A DNA stretch of 5,056 nucleotides from Candidatus Krumholzibacteriia bacterium (lineage in GTDB: Bacteria > Krumholzibacteriota > Krumholzibacteriia > LZORAL124-64-63): contig JAUUYW010000270.1 of NCBI GenBank assembly GCA_030590265.1, positions 1 through 5,056 of the forward strand, given 5' to 3'. Made by a program: the position numbers and the translations under genes. The notes beneath the pieces were generated by a model, which saw only the letters and a program-made list of their open reading frames with translations, ran no database searches and was not told the origin of the DNA. Every line of letters starts with the position of its first letter. Position 1 is the stretch's first letter. This document shows, in pieces, positions 1 through 5,056 of the stretch.

Positions 1-501
1 AATGTTGGACAGTTCAAGTTTTTCCATCAAGGCCTGAACAACAGGAATGGAAGTATCGGCGTGCTCCCCACCGGAATAGGAATCATCCTGGTCCCCGGTT
101 TTGACCACACCTTCAAAGGTATCGCACAGAAAAATTTCGCAATCCAACTTCAGCTCCTGGGCTCGGCGGCCCAGAAGCCCACCGGTGCCACCACGCCAAG
201 TACCCACCTCAAGGATATCTCCAGGCAGGTTTGAAACCTGAGCCAGCAGATGCCAAAGCTCATAACATCGATAGAGGTCAACCAGGGTGTGGTCTTTGAT
301 GATGGTATGGCAGGACTGGAATTCCTTATCCAGCAACCAGGGGCTGTAAGTGGCCCAGGGCATGATGAGGGAATCTCTTTGGGGATCCAGCCCCGGTTCC
401 ACCAACGCTTTACGAGCCTGGAAAATCAGTTTTTCCAGCAGTCGTTTACCGTTTTTCGCGACCAGTTTTTTCATGTGGAAGAACTCTTTCCTGGTGAACA
501 T
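1..501 (-). CDS. TylF/macrocin-O-methyltransferase family SAM-dependent methyltransferase, C-terminus cut by the window edge
   Basis: This open frame on the minus strand runs off the left edge without a stop, so 167 codons are visible. It contains a class I SAM-binding motif, LEVGTWRGGTG, at residues 97-107, followed by a strand with the acidic motif LCDTFEGV at 125-132 and a GGEHADTS stretch at 144-151. The region MPWATYSPW (47-55) just before the fold is also typical of the TylF family (sugar O-methyltransferases of macrolide pathways and related enzymes in polysaccharide clusters). The likely role is methylation of a hydroxyl on a sugar or glycan in the cytoplasm; the substrate is unknown. 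The start is uncertain. ATG at 501 has an in-frame stop just upstream (513-511) and no clear ribosome-binding site. The tenth codon, ATG at 474, has AGGAAAGAG nine bases ahead (492-484) and may be the true start. The gene follows the kinase fusion on the same strand and may belong to the same operon or have its own promoter. Confidence 0.85.
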   Translation of the reverse strand, partial: MFTRKEFFHMKKLVAKNGKRLLEKLIFQARKALVEPGLDPQRDSLIMPWATYSPWLLDKEFQSCHTIIKDHTLVDLYRCYELWHLLAQVSNLPGDILEVGTWRGGTGGLLGRRAQELKLDCEIFLCDTFEGVVKTGDQDDSYSGGEHADTSIPVVQALMEKLELSNI

Positions 502-515
502 TTTGCCGAATTATG

Positions 516-532
516 TTGAAATTCCATTTCAA
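516..532. promoter_or_regulatory. Perfect 7-bp inverted repeat upstream of the methyltransferase gene, possible operator
   Basis: The sequence TTGAAAT-TCC-ATTTCAA is a perfect inverted repeat with a 3-base spacer. It lies in the AT-rich gap between the fusion gene stop and the methyltransferase start, 14 bases ahead of the ATG at 501. Its symmetry and place fit a binding site for a dimeric regulator. A CATAAT hexamer follows it on the minus strand (515-510) and could serve as a -10 box, but no good -35 box stands 16-18 bases upstream of that, so a promoter is not established. It could also be chance or a weak RNA hairpin. Confidence 0.3.
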
Positions 533-560
533 TTAAGCCACCTGGAGAGGGCCGAAGCAA

Positions 561-575
561 GAGGGAATCACCCTC
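561..575 (-). other. Short GC-rich hairpin at the stop codon of the fusion gene
   Basis: On the minus strand GAGGG-TGATT-CCCTC forms a perfect 5-bp stem with a 5-base loop, starting inside the TGA stop of the kinase fusion. The bases after it (TTGCTTCGG) contain only a broken T run, so this is at best a weak terminator or an mRNA 3'-end stabiliser. Transcription may well continue into the methyltransferase gene. Confidence 0.25.
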
Positions 576-2304
576 AACACTCAAGTGACATTACCAAACC
601 TGTCAAATGCTCAAGGGGTTTTGGCAACCACCTGGATTGTTCAGCGCGGTGTGTGGCCAGCTGCTCAAGTAAAAATTGCAAATTTTCCAACGCCCGGGGA
701 ATGTGAGCCAGAAACTCAACTTTGCCTTTCTGATGGCCCAGAAACCCGAAAGCTCCCAGAGCTTGCATCAGGCGTTGCAACCCGGCGGCCACAACCATAT
801 GGCGCACCTCACCATTGGGCAGGGCACAACCATCAGCAAATTGCTCCAGCAATTCATCTGCCAATTCTGGCGAGAGCATCACATAAGGATCCATCACAAG
901 CGATACAATATCGTACACCAACGGCCCCAGACGCATGCCCTGGATATCAACCAGACGCACCTTGCCGTCGCGGAAATGAATATTCTGACATTGGAAATCG
1001 CGGTGAAGCAAAACCTTTGGTTGGTTGGCGACGCACGAAGCTAGGTCCAAAAACTCGGGAGCCAGGTTTTGCCATTTTTTTTCAGGAAGTCCCAAATGCT
1101 CTATAATGAAGTTTTCCAGGAAATATGAAGTCTCCCACAGCAAAACTTCCTTATCCAGGCAGCGGTCCACCGCAGCGGGGCAAGAAGCTATTGCTTCACC
1201 TGTAAACGTTTGCAACTTAACAAGATGCTCCACAACCTGCCGATAACGATCGGCCAGTTTATTTTTCGGTGTTCCTGGATTGCGGGCCAAAAAATATAGG
1301 CTGGCCTGGCCGAGATCTTCCATCAGCAAAACCTTGGCATCTTCATGGACAGACAGCATTTTCGCAGCACCCAGGTTGTGGGTTTGCAGAAATTTTCCAA
1401 TGGCCAGTTGGCGGGAAAATTCTGGATCGTCGGCTGGGCTCCGCATGGCTATGGCAGACCAATTGGATGTTGCGATTCGCCAAAAATGTCGTTCAGATCC
1501 GTGCCCAGTGATGCGGGTCATTTTCAAGGGGAGATTGGTGCCGGGAGTTTGCTGAAGCCAGGCATATTTGGTTGAATTTCCGGAAACATCCTGGGCAACT
1601 TTCAGCAAGCGGGGTAAGGCGCCCAAATCATCCCAAAATACTTCTTCGGGAACAAAACCTTGGCAGCATTTCGGGCTCCCTGCCATTGCCCGAACCAGCG
1701 GGGCGATGAGAGATGAAAAACCGGGCCCGATGTCAGCTAAAATTCTTTGGGAAAAAATCCCTATTCCGGAGTATGTCAGGGCGCGTGTTTTACCGGGCAG
1801 ACTCTCGGTAGTCAATGGCCCCGCCCCTTCAATGTGAATGATGGTGTTGTCTGCCCCCAGGTGCACTGTGTTAATCTGTGGCCGATCCACCAACAGCAGC
1901 GTCGCCAAGCCTCCACTTTTGATATGAGCACTGATCAGGGTCGAAAGGTCGACATCGCACAAAACATCGCCATTGAAGACCACAAAAAAGTCCGCAGTAC
2001 CAAGAAATTCCCTGGCTCCATAGAGAGCCCCGCCGGTACCAAGGATTTCATCTTCAGGAAAGACAGTGAAGCGGGAAGTATCAGGACGTGATCCAACATG
2101 GTCTGCAATCATTTCACCAAGGTGATGACTGTTCACCGCGATTTCCTTGATTCCCGCCCGATCAAAAGCCGCCACCGCATGGTCCAACAAGGTTGCGCCA
2201 CCTGCAGGCAACAAGGGTTTGGGCACATGCTCGGTGATGGGTTTCAAACGGGTGCCAAAACCGGCGGCCAGAATCAGTCCACGGATGATGGGATCAGGAG
2301 CCAT
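574..2304 (-). CDS. murU/amgK: Bifunctional fusion: MurU-like sugar-1-phosphate nucleotidyltransferase plus AmgK-like aminoglycoside-phosphotransferase-fold sugar kinase
   Basis: This 576-residue protein holds two complete enzymes. Residues 7-238 are an NTP-transferase domain with LAAGFGTRL (12-20), PKPLLP (28-33), LGTGG (88-92), metal-binding NGD (111-113), YSGIGIF (178-184) and WDDLG (224-228). Residues from about 258 to 560 are an APH/COG3178-type kinase with S-x-R-x-F-W-R (270-276), LLMEDLG (326-332), the catalytic loop HRDFQCQN (434-441), metal-binding DIQG (453-456) and a following GPLVYDIVSLVMDPY stretch as in AmgK. In known bacteria AmgK phosphorylates N-acetylmuramate (also GlcNAc) at C1, and MurU makes UDP-MurNAc from the product, bypassing de novo synthesis. 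Those are usually separate proteins of roughly 220 and 340 residues, whose sum matches this length. The ATG start lies inside the upstream NamZ-like gene (11-nt overlap) with only a weak GAAGG 11 bases ahead, so translation is probably coupled. MurNAc specificity is inferred from family resemblance and the NamZ neighbour; another sugar is possible. An A8 run sits at codons 408-410. Confidence 0.85.
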   Translation of the reverse strand: MAPDPIIRGLILAAGFGTRLKPITEHVPKPLLPAGGATLLDHAVAAFDRAGIKEIAVNSHHLGEMIADHVGSRPDTSRFTVFPEDEILGTGGALYGAREFLGTADFFVVFNGDVLCDVDLSTLISAHIKSGGLATLLLVDRPQINTVHLGADNTIIHIEGAGPLTTESLPGKTRALTYSGIGIFSQRILADIGPGFSSLIAPLVRAMAGSPKCCQGFVPEEVFWDDLGALPRLLKVAQDVSGNSTKYAWLQQTPGTNLPLKMTRITGHGSERHFWRIATSNWSAIAMRSPADDPEFSRQLAIGKFLQTHNLGAAKMLSVHEDAKVLLMEDLGQASLYFLARNPGTPKNKLADRYRQVVEHLVKLQTFTGEAIASCPAAVDRCLDKEVLLWETSYFLENFIIEHLGLPEKKWQNLAPEFLDLASCVANQPKVLLHRDFQCQNIHFRDGKVRLVDIQGMRLGPLVYDIVSLVMDPYVMLSPELADELLEQFADGCALPNGEVRHMVVAAGLQRLMQALGAFGFLGHQKGKVEFLAHIPRALENLQFLLEQLATHRAEQSRWLPKPLEHLTGLVMSLEC

Positions 2305-3469
2305 AGTGCCGGAAACCTTCAGTCAGAATATTGAAAGTCATCAGTTTGGCGTTCCATTCGGCCTTCATTTCCAAGGGATTGCGCGAGTTTTCAACATCTT
2401 GCCGCCATTGCTCCCCGCCCGCCAGAATATCGATGGGCAATTTGACCGTTTCGTACTCGTAAGGAGGCTCTTTCCAGGCAAAATCGTCAGGCCACATCTC
2501 TCGGATGAAGGAAATAGCGGCAGTGTAGGTGAGGACCGACTCAAACACCGTTCGGTCTGTCACGTGGACCTGCACACCACTGCAAACCTTGCCGGCAAAC
2601 TTGTGAAATGTCGGCTCAAACTCCAGAGGTCGGAAAATGGCGCCTGGTAAGGCCAAACCGCTCAACCGCTGGGCCAAGGCGGTGCCATCCACAAACGGAG
2701 CTCCAAAAATTTCAAACGGCCTCGTGGTGCCCCGGCCCTCCGACAGCATGGTCCCTTCGAGCAGACAGCCGCCAGGATACACAAAGGCCGTATCAACTGT
2801 GGGCATGTTGGGAGAAGGCATCACCCAAGGCAAACCCGTGGCATCAAAATTCTGCCCGCGTTGCCAGCCATCGGCCCAGGTAATTTCCAGATCCAGATCC
2901 AATTCGCGCCAGTGCACAAAGAACTGAGCCAATTCGCCCATGGTCATGGCGTGGCGCATGGGGATAGGAGCCAATCCCACAAAGGACCGGAATTCCGGCT
3001 GCAAAACATTGCCTTCAGTGAACACGCCACCGAGAGGATTGGGACGGTCCAGAACCATCACCTGGACAGCGGCTTCGGCGCAGGCTTCGAGGCACAAAAG
3101 CATGGTCCAAATGAAGGTGTAGTAGCGGGCGCCAACATCCTGCAGGTCGATCACCAGCAGGTCAATGTCGGCCAGCATTTCAGCAGAAGGTTGGCGGTGT
3201 TCACCATAGAGGGAATGCACAGGGATACCTGTTTGCACCTCGCGATACCCCTCCCACTCGATCATGTTGTCCTGGGTCTGCCCCATGATGCCGTGTTGGG
3301 GGCCAAACAGCGCGCCAACCGAGACATTTTCTGCGGCCCGGAACAAATCCCAGGCATGGTTCAACTGAGAATCCACCGAGGCGGGGTGCACCAACAAACC
3401 TACCCGGCGTTGACCGATGACCGAAAAACCATCAGCCACCAAGATGTCCAAACCTGTTCTTGATTTCAC
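2294..3469 (-). CDS. namZ: DUF1343 / NamZ-type exo-beta-N-acetylmuramidase (GH171 family)
   Basis: The 391-residue product shows the DUF1343 hallmarks in order: LFGPQHGIMG (54-63), VIDLQDVGARYYTFIW (106-121), DRPNPLGG (141-148), PIPMRHAMTMGELA (168-181), LPWVMPSPNMPT (213-224), and LLEGTMLSEGRGTTRPFEIFG (236-256). Characterised members (NamZ of Bacillus subtilis and Bacteroidetes) remove MurNAc from the non-reducing end of peptidoglycan fragments. No signal peptide is visible: the N-terminus is polar and leads straight into the fold, so the enzyme is probably cytoplasmic and would act on imported muropeptide-derived sugars. Members I recall often carry PEHG where this one has PQHG (Gln58); I cannot say how common this is in its subgroup. 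The start is GTG at 3469, supported by GGGAG (3483-3479) nine bases upstream, with no ATG or GTG between it and the previous gene. It overlaps the downstream fusion gene by 11 nt, which links it to MurNAc activation. Confidence 0.88.
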   Translation of the reverse strand: MKSRTGLDILVADGFSVIGQRRVGLLVHPASVDSQLNHAWDLFRAAENVSVGALFGPQHGIMGQTQDNMIEWEGYREVQTGIPVHSLYGEHRQPSAEMLADIDLLVIDLQDVGARYYTFIWTMLLCLEACAEAAVQVMVLDRPNPLGGVFTEGNVLQPEFRSFVGLAPIPMRHAMTMGELAQFFVHWRELDLDLEITWADGWQRGQNFDATGLPWVMPSPNMPTVDTAFVYPGGCLLEGTMLSEGRGTTRPFEIFGAPFVDGTALAQRLSGLALPGAIFRPLEFEPTFHKFAGKVCSGVQVHVTDRTVFESVLTYTAAISFIREMWPDDFAWKEPPYEYETVKLPIDILAGGEQWRQDVENSRNPLEMKAEWNAKLMTFNILTEGFRHYGS

Positions 3470-3515
3470 GAAAACCGACTCCCGGTCAGTTGTAATAATC
3501 CGGTTTGCAACCGCC
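3470..3515 (-). promoter_or_regulatory. Short leader of the NamZ-like gene with ribosome-binding site and mutually exclusive small stems
   Basis: On the minus strand CGGTT (3513-3509) can pair with AACCG (3505-3501) around a GCA loop. Further on, ACCG (3486-3483) can pair with CGGT (3477-3474) around GGAGT. That second stem would hold most of the GGGAG ribosome-binding site (3483-3479) of the NamZ-like gene in its loop and stem. The second element of the first stem can also pair with the last one (AACCG with CGGTT, 3477-3473), so the two folds compete. Stems are only 4-5 bp, so regulation is speculative. The ribosome-binding site itself is well supported. No clear sigma-70 promoter was found here. 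Confidence 0.35.
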
Positions 3516-3824
3516 TCAGCCGTCCCACATTCGTTCGTAGGCAGCGAGACGATCCTCGATCAGGGCGCGAGCCTCTTTTTCATTTTTGAAAGGACGAATC
3601 ACCCGCTGGCCATCTTTGGGTTGTTCCACAAAGGCCCAACCGGGTTTCTTGCCTGCGGATGTTGGACGGCGCAGCAGTTGAATTTGTCCGGACATTCCTG
3701 TTTCGATGGTTTCAACCGAATTGAAACGCCCCTCCATCAGCATCCACTGCTTTTCAGTGAGGGGCACAATGATGCCCGTGGCCAGCTGCATCAGAACATC
3801 ATCAACCTTCAACGTTTTTTTCAT
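3516..3824 (-). CDS. Small hypothetical protein (102 aa), translationally coupled to the glycosyltransferase
   Basis: I do not recognise this family. The product is soluble-looking, with no signal peptide or membrane segment. It starts with a lysine-rich MKKTLKVDD, has an aromatic/Met stretch EKQWMLMEGRF (24-34), then a basic patch with RRPTSAGKKPGW (52-63), and ends in a charged helix-like part, EKEARALIEDRLAAYERMW (82-100). It looks like a real gene: ATG overlaps the glycosyltransferase stop as ATGA (3821-3824), GGGAG lies seven bases ahead of the start (3836-3832), and the composition is that of a folded protein. Its position between the glycosyltransferase and the NamZ-like gene suggests it is made with them, but no function can be assigned. 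It could be a partner or regulator of either neighbour, or unrelated. Confidence 0.75.
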   Translation of the reverse strand: MKKTLKVDDVLMQLATGIIVPLTEKQWMLMEGRFNSVETIETGMSGQIQLLRRPTSAGKKPGWAFVEQPKDGQRVIRPFKNEKEARALIEDRLAAYERMWDG

Positions 3825-4981
3825 GATGATTCTCCCGTCGCTAATTTTTCGATCGCCTCGGCCATGCGATCCCAGGAGTATTTCTCTTTTTCCACTGCCA
3901 CGTTGGCGGCAAATTCAGCTGCTTTGTTTTCGGTAAAAAATCGGGTGACAGCCCCAGCCAACGCCTCAGGATTTTCCGGTGGTACGATATAACCCGTGCA
4001 CCCGTCCCGCACAACTTCCGGCAATCCTCCAACATTGGTGGTGACCACCGGCAGGTCATAATTGTAGGCAATTTGAATGATGCCACTCTGGGTCGCCGAC
4101 ACATACGGCAGCACGGCCAAATCGGCCGCCAGGAAATAATCTTCCACCGTCTCATCGGGCACAAAACCATCCACCAGGTCAATGATTTCAGCCGCCCCCG
4201 AGGCCGCAATGCGGTCCAGATAGGGTTGCTTCTCGCCGTAGATATCCCCAACAATCAAGACCCGCAGATTCTCGCCAAAGGCCTCGCGCAAATGGTGGGC
4301 CGAGTCGATGAGATTCATCACTCCCTTGTAGGGTTTGATGAAACCGAAAAAGAGCACCAGGTGCACACCCGAAGGGAGATCCAATTCTTGTCGAGCCTCA
4401 TCACGGGTGCGGCGCTCACGGCCAGGTTCACCAAAATCATAAACCGGATGAGGCGAAGTCACAACTGTGTTGGGGTTTGTGTTGGGCAGAACCTGAAAAA
4501 GATCCCGCCTCACTTGATCGCTCTGGGCGATGTAGCCGTGCCCCTGGCCCAGGGCCAAACGGGTCAGAAAGCCGGCAAAAGGATATTTTTCGTGGGCAAT
4601 GACATTGTCCAAAAGGAAAATGATTCGCGTTTTGGTCCAACGCCTCAACAACCAGGCCACGGCAAAAAAACCAGGCGCAAAAAATGGCAGCCAATACTTG
4701 ATGACCAGGGCATCGGGCGCTTCGCTCTGGATATCCCGAGCCGCCTTCCACCAGCTCCAAGGCGACCAGGGCACAAAATTTTGCCGGTTGGGCTGTTGCA
4801 ACCAACCGGCCGTTTCACCCTCCTGCTCACTGCCGGGGAAAAGAAAACCGGGATACTGTTTGCGGAACGAAGACCAGAACACCGAGTGCCCACGGCCCTG
4901 CAAAACCCGCGACAGCATGGCGTAATAAGTGACGATGCCCCCACGAAAAGGGGGCGCCGGGCCCAGGAAGGCCAGTTTCAT
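3821..4981 (-). CDS. GT4-type (GT-B fold) glycosyltransferase
   Basis: The 386-residue protein has the layout of a family 4 glycosyltransferase. The N-terminal half begins with a strand and the glycine loop FLGPAPPFRGGI (5-16). A hydrophobic patch at about 94-111 (LPFFAPGFFAVAW) may dock on the membrane. DNVIAHE lies at 125-131. The C-terminal donor-binding half has FFGFIKPYKG (211-220), LIVGDIYG (242-249), ADLAVLPY (286-293), ATQSGIIQIAY (296-306) and GGLPEVV (318-324). Such enzymes transfer a sugar from a nucleotide donor to a growing glycan or lipid-linked acceptor at the inner face of the membrane; donor and acceptor cannot be told here. The common E-x7-E donor motif is not recognisable: the matching stretch is SGIIQIAY, as I recall for one GT4 subgroup. 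The start is well fixed: GGAG (4990-4987) lies five bases ahead of ATG, which overlaps the previous stop as ATGA. It ends in an ATGA overlap with the next gene. Confidence 0.9.
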   Translation of the reverse strand: MKLAFLGPAPPFRGGIVTYYAMLSRVLQGRGHSVFWSSFRKQYPGFLFPGSEQEGETAGWLQQPNRQNFVPWSPWSWWKAARDIQSEAPDALVIKYWLPFFAPGFFAVAWLLRRWTKTRIIFLLDNVIAHEKYPFAGFLTRLALGQGHGYIAQSDQVRRDLFQVLPNTNPNTVVTSPHPVYDFGEPGRERRTRDEARQELDLPSGVHLVLFFGFIKPYKGVMNLIDSAHHLREAFGENLRVLIVGDIYGEKQPYLDRIAASGAAEIIDLVDGFVPDETVEDYFLAADLAVLPYVSATQSGIIQIAYNYDLPVVTTNVGGLPEVVRDGCTGYIVPPENPEALAGAVTRFFTENKAAEFAANVAVEKEKYSWDRMAEAIEKLATGESS

Positions 4982-5056
4982 TTCTGCTCCAACATGTCAT
5001 TGACGGCACTGAGTACGGAATCAGGTTCCAGGGTCTCCATGCAGAAATGTTCATTG
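4978..5056 (-). CDS. C-terminal tail of an upstream gene, product unidentified (5' part outside the window)
   Basis: One minus-strand frame stays open from the right edge to a TGA at 4980-4978, giving 25 residues that end in SAVNDMLEQK. The stop overlaps the ATG of the glycosyltransferase in an ATGA arrangement, and the glycosyltransferase ribosome-binding site lies inside its last codons. This is the usual look of tightly packed operon genes, so the tail is very probably real. The terminal helix-like, acidic sequence would suit the end of another glycosyltransferase, but 25 residues are too few to name a family. Confidence 0.6.
   Translation of the reverse strand, partial: NEHFCMETLEPDSVLSAVNDMLEQK

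Noticed and set aside
510..538. Sigma-70 promoter for the methyltransferase gene
   Set aside because: A CATAAT-like -10 box is present, but the hexamers 16-18 bases upstream (GCTTAA and neighbours) do not resemble TTGACA.
561..575. Rho-independent terminator after the fusion gene
   Set aside because: The stem is only 5 bp and the following bases lack a proper T run, so it is listed only as a weak hairpin and not as a terminator.
350..706. Plus-strand open frames over the left part of the window (also 250-519)
   Set aside because: The minus strand here encodes a clear SAM-dependent methyltransferase with motif LEVGTWRGGTG, so these frames are shadows.
574..1560. Aminoglycoside resistance phosphotransferase
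   Set aside because: The C-terminal domain has the APH fold motifs, but its fusion to a sugar nucleotidyltransferase and the AmgK-like DIQG…GPLVYDIVSL stretch point to a sugar kinase rather than an antibiotic-modifying enzyme.
2147..2650. Plus-strand open frame of 167 codons over the NamZ/fusion junction
   Set aside because: It is antisense to two well-supported genes and shows no domain of its own.
2861..3463. Plus-strand open frame of 200 codons opposite the NamZ-like gene
   Set aside because: It is antisense to a gene with clear family motifs, and its translation shows no recognisable domain; it is a shadow of the codon bias on the other strand.
3417..3992. Plus-strand open frame of 191 codons crossing the NamZ-like, 102-residue and glycosyltransferase genes
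   Set aside because: It spans parts of three genes on the opposite strand, shows no recognisable domain, and so is a shadow frame.

Overview
The window is wall-to-wall bacterial coding sequence of moderate GC content, with every supported gene on the minus strand. The genes therefore read from right to left: a gene tail at the right edge, a GT4 glycosyltransferase, a small 102-residue protein of unknown function, a NamZ/DUF1343-type protein, a nucleotidyltransferase–sugar-kinase fusion, and a TylF-type methyltransferase that runs off the left edge. No rRNA, tRNA, CRISPR array or mobile element was seen, and no stretch over 100 bases lacks a gene. The fusion resembles MurU plus AmgK, an N-acetylmuramate salvage route known from Gram-negative bacteria. 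Together with the polysaccharide-type genes this suggests a Gram-negative, probably proteobacterial or deltaproteobacterial-like organism. That assignment is inference, and the species is not recognisable.

Layout from 5' to 3' on the minus strand: a C-terminal gene fragment (4978-5056) shares an ATGA stop/start overlap with the glycosyltransferase (3821-4981). The glycosyltransferase shares another ATGA overlap with the 102-residue gene (3516-3824). A 46-nt gap with small complementary elements precedes the NamZ-like gene (GTG start, 2294-3469), which overlaps the fusion gene (574-2304) by 11 nt. A gap of 72-99 nt, depending on the start chosen, carries a perfect 7-bp inverted repeat and leads to the partial methyltransferase (from 501 or 474 to the edge). 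The overlaps indicate one co-transcribed, translationally coupled unit at least from the right edge to the fusion gene.

How the genes may work together: NamZ enzymes release N-acetylmuramic acid (MurNAc) from the non-reducing end of peptidoglycan fragments. AmgK phosphorylates free MurNAc at C1, and MurU converts MurNAc-alpha-1-phosphate to UDP-MurNAc. Finding a NamZ homologue overlapping one polypeptide that carries both the MurU-like and AmgK-like modules suggests a compact three-activity salvage unit running from disaccharide to nucleotide sugar. The NamZ-like protein has no visible signal peptide, so this step would be cytoplasmic. The flanking glycosyltransferase and TylF-type methyltransferase look like surface-glycan genes. 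The unit may simply be lodged in a glycan locus, or the fusion may activate a different sugar for that glycan.
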